Below are positions 17,208 through 25,721 of a stretch of DNA of 43,217 bases, piece by piece (the stretch's first letter is position 1; each line of letters begins with the position of its first letter). The translations under genes and the position numbers were made by a program. Source of the stretch: Blastocatellia bacterium (GTDB lineage Bacteria > Acidobacteriota > Blastocatellia > HR10 > J050). The notes below the pieces were generated by a model. It was not told the DNA's origin. It did not search any database and saw only the letters and a program-made list of their open reading frames with translations. The stretch spans positions 1-43,217 of the forward strand of contig JALSQX010000048.1 of the NCBI GenBank assembly GCA_026985075.1. Reading direction: 5' to 3'.

Positions 17208-19107
17208 AGTAGAAAACCTCCATCGTCATGGCATCGGTTGGGCAGCGAATGGCACACAGCCCGCAGCGGATACATTTCTCATCGTCTTTGATCATCGCCG
17301 AGAGCGGCTGGTCCGGAGAGAGCCCGCGTGCGGCGATGATGGCCTCCTTGATCTCGGGATCGACATCGAGCTCATCCAGTGGCACGAGCTTGAGGCAATA
17401 TTCGGGACAGACGTCGACGCAGCGATTACAGAGCACACATTTCTCGGGATCGTAGATGGTTTGAATGTGACAGGAGAGACAGCGCTCGGCCTGTTGCCGG
17501 GCTTCCGCTTCATCGTAACCCACCTCCACTTCGGAGATGCCCGTCCGCCGATCGAGCGAGATGGTCGGGGGCGGCTGGCGACGGCGCTTCTCATAACCTT
17601 CCGGCATGACATAGCGGCGGGTGGGGATCTTCTCCACGGAGAGGTGAACCACCGGTCGCTCGGTGACGCCACGGAGATAGTCATCGATGGACAGAGCGGC
17701 GCGCTTGCCGTTGGCCACGGCTTGGATGAGATTGCGCGGACCAAAGGCGACATCGCCGCCGGCAAACACCCCTGGAGCCGTCGTGGCCAGCGTTTCCGGA
17801 TCGACCTTGATCGTCCCCTGGGGCGTGATGTCCACACCATCTTCGGGTCTCAGGAAGGAGAGATCGGCCCGCTGTCCGATGGCCAGGATGACCGTATCGG
17901 TGTCCATGACTTCGTGAATGCTCTCATCGTAAATGGGATTGAAGCGCCCGTGCTCGTCGTAGGTGCGCTTGACGCCGATGAGTTCGACGGCGCGCACCCG
18001 TCCGCCATCGCCCAGGAAACGGCGCGCTCCCCGCTGGGTGTGGAAGACGATGCCCTCCTTCCGCGCCTCTTCGAATTCCTCTCGACCTTGAGTGGTGCGC
18101 ATCACCGGCATCTCGTCGAACGACTCCAGACTGATCATGCGCACATCGGGCACCCCGGCGCGCACGGCGGCGCGCGCCGCATCTAATGCCGCGACCATCG
18201 CTCCCTCGACGGCGCGTTGCTCCGAGTCCATCTCCAGCGCCGTGCGCAGCGCCAGGCGCGCCGCGTCGAAAGCGACGAATCCACCGCCGATGACCAGCAC
18301 GCGCCGACCGAGATGCACGCGATAGCCGTGATTCACGTTGATGAGGAAGTCGATGGCTTTGATGACGCCATCCAGGTCAGCGCCCTCGATTTGCAGATCC
18401 CGTCCTCGCTGCGTCCCTACGCTCAGGAACACGGCCTGATACCCCAGCTCGCGCAATTCTCGAAGTCCGAACGTCTCGTTGAGCGGTCGATTCAACTCCA
18501 GCGTCACGCCCAGGCTGAGGATCTTGTCGATCTCCTTATCGATGATCGATCGCGCCAGTCGAAATTCGGGGATGCCGTGGACCATCATCCCTCCGGGCAT
18601 GTCCGTCGCCTCGAAAATGGTCACCTGATAACCCATCAGAGCCAGATCGTGCGCGCAGGCCAAGCCAGCGGGTCCGGCTCCGACGACGGCCACCTTTTGT
18701 CCCCGGGCCACGTTCATTCGGCTAGCCGTGAGCACCGGAAGGTGCCAGAGCGTCTTGTTGCCCGGCTCCGTTCCGCCATCGAACAACTTGTTCTGGGTAT
18801 CCGGTTCCATCGATTCCACGCCGTAGCGCTCGCAGACGAATCGCTTCAGCGCGCGAATGCTGATGGGCGCGTCGATCCTCCCTCGACGACAGTGATCTTC
18901 GCAGGGGGCAGCACAGATGCGACCGCACACTGAAGCAAAGGGATTCGGCGAGCGGGCCGTCAAATAGGCCTCCTCATATCGCCCTTCGGCGATGAGTTGA
19001 ACGTATCGACCGGCATCCGTCTTGATGGGGCAGGCCGCTTGACAGGGGATCATCCCCTTCCAGAATTCGATGTCTGGTATGATCGTCTTATACTTGGCCT
19101 CGCTCAT
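17155..19107 (-). CDS. GltD-like FAD/iron-sulphur NAD(P)H oxidoreductase, first gene of nos operon
   Basis: A 650-residue cytoplasmic protein. Residues 22-75 hold the Cys-rich dihydropyrimidine-dehydrogenase-type domain (PCQAACP; CGRICAAPCEDHC). An FAD site VVGAGPAGLA (141-150) and an NAD(P) site VIGGGFVAFDAA (272-283) follow. A second FAD contact is GVFAGGDVAFGP (446-457). The C-terminus has CLSCH (543-547) and two ferredoxin motifs, CVLCNRCVDVCP (557-568) and CIRCGLCAIRCP (612-623). This architecture moves electrons between NAD(P)H, FAD and several [4Fe-4S] clusters. Placement ahead of the Rieske gene, overlapping it by 53 bp, suggests it feeds electrons from NAD(P)H or ferredoxin to the quinone pool or the complex. 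AGGGAG precedes the ATG by 8 bp. The partner is unproven. Confidence 0.9.
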   Translation of the reverse strand: MSEAKYKTIIPDIEFWKGMIPCQAACPIKTDAGRYVQLIAEGRYEEAYLTARSPNPFASVCGRICAAPCEDHCRRGRIDAPISIRALKRFVCERYGVESMEPDTQNKLFDGGTEPGNKTLWHLPVLTASRMNVARGQKVAVVGAGPAGLACAHDLALMGYQVTIFEATDMPGGMMVHGIPEFRLARSIIDKEIDKILSLGVTLELNRPLNETFGLRELRELGYQAVFLSVGTQRGRDLQIEGADLDGVIKAIDFLINVNHGYRVHLGRRVLVIGGGFVAFDAARLALRTALEMDSEQRAVEGAMVAALDAARAAVRAGVPDVRMISLESFDEMPVMRTTQGREEFEEARKEGIVFHTQRGARRFLGDGGRVRAVELIGVKRTYDEHGRFNPIYDESIHEVMDTDTVILAIGQRADLSFLRPEDGVDITPQGTIKVDPETLATTAPGVFAGGDVAFGPRNLIQAVANGKRAALSIDDYLRGVTERPVVHLSVEKIPTRRYVMPEGYEKRRRQPPPTISLDRRTGISEVEVGYDEAEARQQAERCLSCHIQTIYDPEKCVLCNRCVDVCPEYCLKLVPLDELDVDPEIKEAIIAARGLSPDQPLSAMIKDDEKCIRCGLCAIRCPTDAMTMEVFYYEEREALAGGDARALPV

Positions 19108-19421
19108 GTGCTCGCTCCCTGTCTGCTCCGATGGCCTGTGATGCAAAGGGCGTTCCACACCACGCTCCCGGGGTCGGTGTCGCGAACGGTCGTCGGCTCA
19201 ACCGGGGCATCCTCCAGCAGATTCAGCACTTGATGACCGGACGGAGCCGGTGCAATGTCCCCCGGCCCGCCACCGATTGTGGGGAAATTCACCCACCTCG
19301 ATGGGGAATATTCCGCGGTAGACCGGATTCTCCGGTCGCGCCTCATCGCCATCACTCGTCTCATCAATGTCTTCATCCTCATCCAGGGAATTCATTCTAT
19401 GAGCTGATCCTCATGTTTGGC

Positions 19422-19437
19422 TGTGACTAAAGTCATG
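19422..19437. promoter_or_regulatory. CRP/FNR-superfamily-like operator upstream of nos operon
   Basis: TGTGA-N6-TCATG, with the inner palindrome TGACT-AA-AGTCA at 19424-19435, resembles sites bound by CRP/FNR/DNR-type regulators, which often control nos genes. It lies about 315 bp before the first nos start codon. Only one site was found, and the gene for a regulator is not in the window. Confidence 0.35.
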
Positions 19438-19946
19438 GGTGCTGGGCCGGAGAGAAGTTGGAGGAGCCGGTGATCTGCGTGTCCAATGTTTTCCCTCGGT
19501 GGTGGACCCTCCGCGCCCGTGACCGGGGAGCGCGAGCAGGTTCTCAACCGAATGCGCCGGAGCGGGTTCGGCTGACGTCAGGCGCGCACCATGCCTTTAT
19601 TCACTCACCGGAATCGCGATACGCGCACGCCCGCCACGAGCCATGACAGGGAGACCGCAGAGCGTGTTCCCACGATGAATGCTCACGCTCTTCACAGCCC
19701 ATAGTTCTTCTCTGGACGCCGGGTCTTGAGGTGACAGCGGGGAAGTCAGGATTCTCAAAGAGGAAGAACTCGGCGTTTCGATCCAGCTAGCGCATCACGC
19801 CCGAGGAGTTGCTCCCGTGACTCAAACCCCATGAGCAATGGTGTGGCCCGAACAGCGCCCATCGAATCAGAATTCGGGGATGACCGACGTGGTACGAATG
19901 ATGGGTGAGACTCGTGCTCGCTGGAGCTCCGGTGAAAATACCTTTC

Positions 19947-19984
19947 GCACAGATTATTTAGTCCGTGAATCTGTTCATCTGTGC
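19947..19984. repeat. short palindromic element
   Basis: GCACAGAT (19947-19954) and ATCTGTGC (19977-19984) are inverted, and an inner CAGATT/AATCTG pair makes a nested hairpin. Its AT-rich, vocabulary-like sequence contrasts with the surroundings and resembles dispersed REP-type palindromes. No second copy was seen in this window. Confidence 0.4.
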
Positions 19985-20003
19985 TCTTTTTCATCCTTTG
20001 TGG

Positions 20004-20041
20004 TGGGCGCCTGCGCCCATGAGTGATTCCCTCGAAGGGAA
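20004..20041 (-). terminator. possible terminator hairpins after the kinase gene
   Basis: Two compact hairpins, TTCCCT/AGGGAA at 20027-20041 and TGGGCGC/GCGCCCA at 20004-20019, lie 25 to 60 bp downstream of the kinase stop. No clear U-tract follows in the direction of transcription, so factor-independent termination is uncertain. Confidence 0.35.
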
Positions 20042-20065
20042 GCTCAACCGCCCCTGTAGCAGGCC

Positions 20066-22720
20066 CTACTTCAATAGAGCGCGATACTGTGCGGCTCGCT
20101 CTGGTTTCTGCCAGGCGTCATAGAGGGTCACCAGCCGCTTGAGCGCCGCCGTGGTTCTGGGGTCTCGGTCGCCTTGGCTGATGTGGATCTCATCGTAGCT
20201 GTGAACGAGGAGGGGTTCGGCCTCGGCATAGCGCCTTTGGGTCATCAAGCACTCGCCCAACGCGCCTTCGGCCAGGGAGATGAGCACGTGTCCTCGGGCC
20301 AGTGCCTTCTTTCGGATGGCCAGGGCCTCGCGCAGATGGAGTTCGCCGGCCGCGGGTTCTCCTTTGCTGGTCAGAATTCGTCCGAGCACGACCAGTGAGC
20401 GAGCCAGATCGATGTGACCCTCCGGGAGCGCCTCTCGTTGCAGGCGCAACGCCGCGCGAATCTCTCTCTCGGCCTCGGCGTACTGACCCTGGCGGTACAA
20501 TAAGTCTCCCCAGTGGATCTGAGCGATGGCGACCCAGGGATGGTGCTCTCCGAGCAACTCGCGTCGCAGATCGAGGGCCTCTCGCAGCAGAGGCCTGGCC
20601 TCCGCATACCGACCTCCCGTCTTGAGCGTTGCTCCCAAGTTCTGCAAGTTAGTCGCCAGATTAGCCTGGTTTTCGCGATCGGCAGGAAGTTTTCGCCGAA
20701 TGGCGATCACCCTTCGGTAAAGTGCCTCGGCAGCATCCAGATCGCCCTGATAGCTCTTGAGCACGGCTAAATTGTTGAGCACGGCCGCTACCTGTTTATG
20801 CTCCTCTCCAAACAGTTGGCGATAGCGCTTCAGCGCTTCCTGATAGAGAGACTCGGCCGCCGCCAAGTCTCCCTTCTGGTTCATCACCAATCCGAGTTGA
20901 AGGAACGCATCGGCCACCGCCTGACTCTGGTCGCCGGCCGATCGACGAATGACTTCGAGATACTCCCTCAACACGCTTTCGGCCTCGGCAGACTCGCCCT
21001 TCAACCAGAGAAAATATCCCAAGGCGTAGAGGCTCTGGGCCGTTTCGGGATGTTCATCGCCATAGATATCCCTGTGGAGTTTCAGGGCCATTCGAAGATG
21101 AGGTTCGGAGGCATCCAGTAGGCCAATGCTGTAGTAGATGATACCGATAGTGCGATGCGTTGTGGCCAGCACCTCCGGCTGATCGGCCAATGCCTTCTCC
21201 ACGCGCTGAGCCGCATCGTGCAAAGCGTCCACGACCGTCACCTGGCGGCCCTTCCTGGCCGGATGAGCGGCCCCGAAGACCTGTTGCAGGAAGGCGTTGA
21301 TGCGCTCGGCCTTGCGAGCTTCTCGACGCGCCTTGTCGCGCTGCTGAGCGGCAATTTGAGCCTGCCAGGTCGTGGCGACGATGCCGCCAATGAGCGTCAG
21401 AATGAGCGTCACCACCGCCGCCGCCCCCGCCCAATGCCGCTGCATGAACTTGCCCGCCCGATAGGTGAACGTTCCTCGGCGCGCCATCACCGGCAACCCT
21501 TCCAGATGCCGCCGGATGTCTTCGGCCATCTGCTCCACGGACGGATACCGTCGCTCGGGCTCCTTCCGGAGCGCTTTCAGCACGATGGCATCCAAGTCTC
21601 CTCTGAGCCGCCGCCGCAACTGCTCCGGCGTCGTGCCCCGCCGCCGACTGATCGCCTCCACGGTCAGCCCGCCGGTCGACAGTGATCCTGCATCCGCGGC
21701 CAGAGGGTGGCCACTGTCGGCCTCACCTTCTCCCTCGCCCATTCTCCCTTCCTCCCGACTGATGGCCGTGCTCGGCCGCTCCGGCTCCTCTTCGCAAATG
21801 GCCCGCATCATCTCCAGCGGCTGTCCCGTCCTCACTCGATAGGGCCGATGCCCGGTCAGCAACTCATAGAGCACCACTCCCAACGAATAGACATCGCTGG
21901 CCGTGGTGATCGGCTCGCCGCGCACCTGCTCCGGGCTGGCATACTCGGGCGTCATCGGTCGCACTTCGGTCGTCGTCTCGGGCGTCTGACTGACCAACCC
22001 CGGATCGAGAATCTTGGCGATGCCGAAATCCACCAGCTTGGGCACCCCTTCGGCGGTCACCAGGATGTTGCTCGGCTTCAAGTCCCGATGCACCACCAGA
22101 TTACGATGCGCATACCCGACGGCGGCGCACACCTGCTGAAACAGCTTCAACCGCTCGACGGTCGAGAGCCTATGGCGATCGCAATGGTCGGTGATGGAGA
22201 CCCCTTCGATATATTCCATCACAAAATAAGGCTGTCCCTCCTCGGTGGTCCCCCCATCCAGGAGTTTGGCAATGTGAGGATGATTCAGATTGGCCAGGAT
22301 CTGCCGCTCCCGGCGAAACCGCCGGATGATAGCAGCGTTGTCCAGGCCGCGCCGAATGAGCTTGATGGCCACTTGCTTGTGGTACTGCTCATCGGCGCGG
22401 ACCGCCAGATAGACCTCGCCCATTCCCCCATGGCCAATCTGGCGGATGAGTCGATAGGGGCCGATGCGCTGTCCCACCAGCGAGGCCGATGAGTCCTGCA
22501 GCCAGGCTTGAGCCGCTTCCCGCCCCACCAGCGCTTCCATGAAGCTCCCCGCCTCCTCGTGATAGCTCAATAGATCGATGACCTGCTGGCGCAGCCCCTC
22601 GTCGCCCCCACAGGCCTCGTCCAGAAAGGCGGCCCGCTCCCGGGGCGGCCGCTCCAGAGCCGCCTCAAACAGAGTCTCGATGCGGTGCCACCGCTCCGGT
22701 GTCATCCGTTCCCGATTCAT
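20066..22720 (-). CDS. serine/threonine protein kinase with TPR repeats
   Basis: An 884-residue membrane kinase. Residues 5-70 form the N-terminal MTPERWHRIETLFEAALERPP... domain typical of ECF-linked kinases. The kinase domain (89-420) is intact: glycine loop GHGGMG (96-101), Lys120, HRDLKPSN (211-218), DFG (231-233) and TPEYASPEQ. A low-complexity acidic insert occurs around 325-345. One membrane helix follows at about 436-456, then a short coiled region and ten or so TPRs to the C-terminus, probably periplasmic. The start at 22720 follows GAGGT closely; residue 6 is another possible start. In such modules the adjacent ECF sigma factor is thought to be the partner, but here the adjoining sigma gene is broken. 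Confidence 0.95.
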   Translation of the reverse strand: MNRERMTPERWHRIETLFEAALERPPRERAAFLDEACGGDEGLRQQVIDLLSYHEEAGSFMEALVGREAAQAWLQDSSASLVGQRIGPYRLIRQIGHGGMGEVYLAVRADEQYHKQVAIKLIRRGLDNAAIIRRFRRERQILANLNHPHIAKLLDGGTTEEGQPYFVMEYIEGVSITDHCDRHRLSTVERLKLFQQVCAAVGYAHRNLVVHRDLKPSNILVTAEGVPKLVDFGIAKILDPGLVSQTPETTTEVRPMTPEYASPEQVRGEPITTASDVYSLGVVLYELLTGHRPYRVRTGQPLEMMRAICEEEPERPSTAISREEGRMGEGEGEADSGHPLAADAGSLSTGGLTVEAISRRRGTTPEQLRRRLRGDLDAIVLKALRKEPERRYPSVEQMAEDIRRHLEGLPVMARRGTFTYRAGKFMQRHWAGAAAVVTLILTLIGGIVATTWQAQIAAQQRDKARREARKAERINAFLQQVFGAAHPARKGRQVTVVDALHDAAQRVEKALADQPEVLATTHRTIGIIYYSIGLLDASEPHLRMALKLHRDIYGDEHPETAQSLYALGYFLWLKGESAEAESVLREYLEVIRRSAGDQSQAVADAFLQLGLVMNQKGDLAAAESLYQEALKRYRQLFGEEHKQVAAVLNNLAVLKSYQGDLDAAEALYRRVIAIRRKLPADRENQANLATNLQNLGATLKTGGRYAEARPLLREALDLRRELLGEHHPWVAIAQIHWGDLLYRQGQYAEAEREIRAALRLQREALPEGHIDLARSLVVLGRILTSKGEPAAGELHLREALAIRKKALARGHVLISLAEGALGECLMTQRRYAEAEPLLVHSYDEIHISQGDRDPRTTAALKRLVTLYDAWQKPERAAQYRALLK
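22622..22720 (-). repeat. 99-bp repeat, copy A (5' end of intact kinase)
   Basis: These 99 bp match 24538-24636 with four differences by eye. Both begin at the start codon of a kinase gene, so this is the nucleotide trace of a module duplication. Confidence 0.9.
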
Positions 22721-22734
22721 ACCTCGTTACCTTG

Positions 22735-22962
22735 AGCGAAAATCGTCGAAGTCCGGTTCACACCGGCCACACGCTAAACCGGAGATAGGTTCGCGCACGA
22801 GGATCTTTCGTGGCCACATGTGCTCGGGACGCTCCTGGCGCACGGACTCTCGGTCTGCCAATGTGGTGCATCGTAGACGAGAAACCTCAGCTTGTCCAGC
22901 ACCTCCTGGTCGCCGTGCCACCACTTTAGTAGCCATTGCCTGGACTCTCCAGGTGAAGGCAT
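22735..22962 (-). pseudogene. decayed ECF sigma factor (copy A)
   Basis: Just upstream of the kinase, a frame opening MPSPGE...LLKWWHGDQEVLDKLRFLVYD matches the first 30 residues of the intact sigma gene at 24713-25279 (MPSPGEITELLLEWRHGNQAALERLMPLVYD). A frameshift follows, after which VRQERPEHMWP...ILVREPISGL parallels MRQERPGHTLQPTALVHEAYLRLV. The remaining two thirds of the gene are absent, and the kinase begins directly. It is therefore a truncated, frameshifted remnant. Confidence 0.85.
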
Positions 22963-23534
22963 GAGGAACCTCCCGATTGACACTGACTCGCTCAGTGGGA
23001 ATTGTATCGATAGAGTCGGCATGCCGTCAATAAAAAACTGATCTCAGGGGAACCGTCGGGTGGAGCGTGGATTACCATTTCCAAAGCTCGGTTGCGGCAG
23101 AGGAAGGTTCGTCAGCCCTACCAGCGAGGGTTCGTTGATGCTTGGCGTCTAGCCTCCGAGGACGGACCTGAACCCATCCACCGACGGCCATCGACGGGTT
23201 CCATGCAAAGCTGATCGGACTCTTTGGAGATTGGACGTGCAAGCACCGCCGGTGGATTGGACACTCGGTGAGTGACCGATCTTACGGAACAGCACCCCTG
23301 GGCGCGGAGGCAGCCCTCTCAAGGGAGTATATGCGCCCGGTCACCCGAGCCTTCTTTACAACGTATGAGGGCCATGTTATTCTCTCTGTATAAGGGAAGG
23401 CGCTTGAGATGACGGCTTGAAGGTCAAAAACATCGACGTTCTGACCCTGTACATGACGTCGGATGTGAACGCTATAATAGGTGAAGCCCGTCGGGTGAGT
23501 TCACGACATGCTGCTGTCTGCAGTGGAGGATAAA
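22963..23534. other. intergenic region between sigma remnant and toxin-antitoxin pair
   Basis: About 570 bp without a recognisable gene. It contains the promoter of the DUF433 gene near its right end. No convincing mobile-element ends were found, although a junction of this kind could be where the toxin-antitoxin pair entered. Confidence 0.5.
23473..23504 (+). promoter_or_regulatory. promoter and possible operator of the toxin-antitoxin pair
   Basis: A perfect TATAAT at 23473-23478 gives a predicted start near 23485, about 50 bp before the antitoxin ATG. No good -35 box is seen, so activation or an extended element may be needed. GTGA-GT-TCAC (23495-23504) in the leader and two GTGAA words flanking the -10 are candidate sites for autoregulation by the antitoxin. 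Confidence 0.45.
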
Positions 23535-23762
23535 ATGCCGGGGAATTGGAGAGAACATATCGTCAGCACGCCGGAGGTGCTTCGGGGGAAACCGCGCATC
23601 AAAGGCACGAGAATTCCTGTGAGCCTGATTCTCGGCTATCTGGCGGCGGATTATACGGTAGAGGATATTATTCGGGAGTTTCCGGATCTCACCAAGGAAC
23701 AGATCGGGGCCTGTTTGGATTATGCCCGCGAACTCGCCGAATTTGAGGTGGTGGCTTTGTGA
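23535..23762 (+). CDS. DUF433 antitoxin (VapB45-like)
   Basis: A 75-residue protein with the DUF433 core STPEVLRGKPRIKGTRIPVSLILGYLAADYTVEDIIREFPDLT (split here by domain: beta hairpin, then helix-turn-helix). DUF433 proteins pair with PIN-like partners and bind DNA as antitoxins. GGAGG at 23525-23529 sits five bases before ATG 23535; an upstream in-frame ATG at 23508 is less well supported. It overlaps the next gene by GTGA. Confidence 0.88.
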   Translation: MPGNWREHIVSTPEVLRGKPRIKGTRIPVSLILGYLAADYTVEDIIREFPDLTKEQIGACLDYARELAEFEVVAL

Positions 23763-24127
23763 ATCTGAGATTCTTTGCCGACCACTGTATCCCCAATAGT
23801 ATCATTGCATCGCTGCGAGAAGCAGGCCACGAAGTGCTTCGACTCAGAGACCATCTGCCAACCGATGCAGAGGATTCATTGGTGATCTCAAAAGCCCAGG
23901 AACTCGATGCGATTCTGCTCTCGTTGAACGGAGATTTTGCCGATATCGTGATGTATCCGCCAGCTCGTTACAAAGGGATCATCGCTCTCCAGGTGAAAAA
24001 CCACCCGGAAATTCTCCCTCAGTTGGTCATACGATTGAAAAATTACCTCTCAGCTCATCCGGATATGAATCATTACCACGGGAAATTGTTCACAGTGAGC
24101 GTCCATCGGATTAGAGTTCGCGGGTAG
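23759..24127 (+). CDS. DUF5615 PIN-like toxin (VapC45-like)
   Basis: A 122-residue protein starting at GTG 23759, overlapping the DUF433 stop. It has FADHCIP at residues 5-11 (first acidic metal ligand), DAEDSLVISKAQELDAILLSLNGDF with further acidic residues, and a C-terminal strand rich in basic residues. This is the PIN-like fold of MtVapC45-type RNases, which cut RNA with a divalent metal. The gene order, antitoxin first with a 4-bp overlap, is standard. It lies within the decayed kinase region. Whether it is active has not been tested. Confidence 0.85.
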   Translation: MNLRFFADHCIPNSIIASLREAGHEVLRLRDHLPTDAEDSLVISKAQELDAILLSLNGDFADIVMYPPARYKGIIALQVKNHPEILPQLVIRLKNYLSAHPDMNHYHGKLFTVSVHRIRVRG

Positions 24128-24636
24128 CTGACCCGACATCCGTGACCGGTGAGACATCTCTTCGAAGCGAGACCAGACCACCTTTCGTGACCGGCTTCAT
24201 TATCAGTAACAGAACGCGAGACCGGACTGCTCGCTCGGGCTTCTGCCAGAGGGCGACGATGGCCGGTAGCGCTTCGCGGGTGCGCTCGTGGTGCTCACCC
24301 AGATGAGCCTTCAATCCAGCATATCCCTTCAGCAGAAGACGTTCCGTCTCACCGAAGCGCTCTCATCTCACCGGACATGCCCCCAACACGCTCCCACTGC
24401 TGGCGATCAGCCAGTGATGGGCAGGAGGGGTTTCCCGGCGTAGTTCCAAAACTCTCTCGCCGAACTTGTGCCGCCGGCATCGGATCGCCTTGCTCGGCCA
24501 AGCTCCTTCCCAACACCTGTAACGTGCTGGCCGTGACCAGAAAGGCGGCCCGCTCCCGGGGCGGCCGCTCCAGAGCCGTCTCAAACAGAGCCTCGATGCG
24601 GTGCCACCGCTCCGGCGTCATCCGTCCCCGATTCAT
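24128..24636 (-). pseudogene. collapsed serine/threonine kinase-TPR gene (copy B)
   Basis: The 5' end encodes MNRGRMTPERWHRIEAL and FETALERPPRERAAFL, 95 of 99 bases identical to the intact kinase gene. It then jumps directly to TPR sequence (VTASTLQVLGRSLAEQGDP, compare RSLVVLGRILTSKGEP of the intact copy), shifts frame, and continues as RFGETERLLLKGYAGL ... VALWQKPERA, compare RYAEAEPLLVHSYDEI ... DAWQKPERA. The whole kinase domain, membrane helix and most TPRs, some 750 codons, are missing. The toxin-antitoxin pair abuts its 3' end. Confidence 0.88.
24538..24636 (-). repeat. 99-bp repeat, copy B (5' end of collapsed kinase)
   Basis: Second copy of the 22622-22720 repeat, same orientation, 1916 bp away. 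After its left end (24538) similarity to the kinase N-terminal domain stops abruptly. Confidence 0.9.
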
Positions 24637-24712
24637 AGTCCACCCCCTCAGAGAGGTCTTCTGGTGGAGTCGAGCGCTTCCTGCTTCGGACCGGCCAACT
24701 CCTCCTCACCAC

Positions 24713-25279
24713 TTACGCGTCTCCCTTCAATTGGCCGTAGAGCCAGGCGCGGGCCAATCGCCAATGGCGGCTGACCGTGGCCGGGGAGAGGCCGAGCACC
24801 TCGGCCGTCTCTCTGATGCTCAATCCTCCGAAGAAACGCAATTCCACGATCTGACTCTTCCGGGGATCGAAGGCGGCCAGATGAGTCAAGGCGCGATCCA
24901 GGGTGATCAAATCCACCGTGCGCTCGCCCAAGGGTGACGCCAGATTGTCCAGTGTCAGCAAAAAGCCCACCCTCGCTCGCTTAGCTGCTCGGCGACGGCG
25001 GGCATGATCCACCAGGATGTGTCGCATGGCCTGAGCGGCGGCAGCGAAGAAATGAGCGCGGTTTTGCCACGACGGCGACTCGGTGCCCACCAGCCGGAGA
25101 TAGGCTTCGTGCACCAACGCCGTCGGTTGGAGTGTGTGACCGGGGCGCTCTTGACGCATGTAGAGTTCGGCCAATCGATGAAGTTCGTCATACACTAAAG
25201 GCATCAGCCGCTCCAGTGCCGCCTGGTTGCCATGACGCCACTCCAGGAGCAATTCAGTAATCTCTCCGGGCGAGGGCAT
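24713..25279 (-). CDS. ECF RNA polymerase sigma factor (acidobacterial/planctomycete type)
   Basis: A 188-residue sigma factor. Region 2 is at about 10-85 (ALERLMPLVYDELHRLAELYM, QPTALVHEAYLRLV, ...AMRHILVDHARRRRA) and region 4 at about 128-182, with the HTH LSIRETAEVLGLSPATVSRHWRLARAWL. This family is encoded next to serine/threonine kinases instead of anti-sigma factors, and phosphorylation is believed to control it. Its own adjoining kinase (24128-24636) is a pseudogene, so the intact kinase at 20066-22720 may be its functional partner. GGGAGG lies 12 bp before ATG 25279, with a nearer AGGA. Confidence 0.93.
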   Translation of the reverse strand: MPSPGEITELLLEWRHGNQAALERLMPLVYDELHRLAELYMRQERPGHTLQPTALVHEAYLRLVGTESPSWQNRAHFFAAAAQAMRHILVDHARRRRAAKRARVGFLLTLDNLASPLGERTVDLITLDRALTHLAAFDPRKSQIVELRFFGGLSIRETAEVLGLSPATVSRHWRLARAWLYGQLKGDA

Positions 25280-25520
25280 GGGTCCTGGTTACCTCCCTGA
25301 TCGCCGAATAACTCACCACCATTATATTCCCACAAAGAAAGCGCGGTCAATTAAATTTTAGGTCGTCCATATCCCACTCCTGAATGACCCGCAGATGCTC
25401 ACCCCCCAAGGCGAGATCTGCTCCAGATCCTCCTCTCCTCCGTCTGCGGTGATCGTGGCATTTCTGTGTTCGTCCACATGTTATTCCCGAGTGACCCGCA
25501 GGTGTTCGCAGCGAGAGGTT

Positions 25521-25705
25521 CGAAGAAAAATGCATTTTGCGTGATGCACTTTCCTATCATTTTGCGCTTTTAAGGAGTAGAGAAAAAAAACAAACCAAGG
25601 AATGGGGTGGGTCACCAACGAAAATGAAGAAACTCGGTCTTCGGACGAGGGCGGACCCGCCCCACCCCCTGAAGGGAACTCGCTCTCGGGGAGAGCGGCT
25701 GGAGT
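25521..25705 (+). promoter_or_regulatory. structured leader element, copy 1 (before metalloprotease)
   Basis: First of four related leaders. It starts with an A-rich run, then a GATGCACTTT block and the core ATTTTGCGC (25559-25567). Downstream the arms GGGGTGGGTC (25604-25613) and GACCC..CCACCCC (25654-25668) form a long stem. Inside are a small hairpin and CGAGGGC (25646-25652). The tail CCTGAA (25668-25673) follows, then a perfect hairpin CGCTCTC-GGG-GAGAGCG (25681-25697). The upstream 240 bp to the sigma gene hold only a short direct repeat (GACCCGCAG at about 25388 and 25496). This is the most diverged copy. Confidence 0.65.
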
Positions 25706-25721
25706 CCCTTCCTCGGGGTGA

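Larger units (their letters stand above)
19108..20065. other. long intergenic region upstream of the nos operon
   Basis: About 960 bp with no convincing gene. Open frames on both strands give compositionally odd peptides. It must contain the nos operon promoter on the minus strand. A CRP/FNR-like palindrome (19422-19437), a short palindromic repeat (19947-19984) and hairpins behind the kinase gene (20004-20041) are listed separately. Confidence 0.6.

Noticed and set aside
17065-18186. 373-residue plus-strand frame
   Set aside because: Antisense to the FAD oxidoreductase, whose cofactor motifs are intact; no independent ribosome site or motif.
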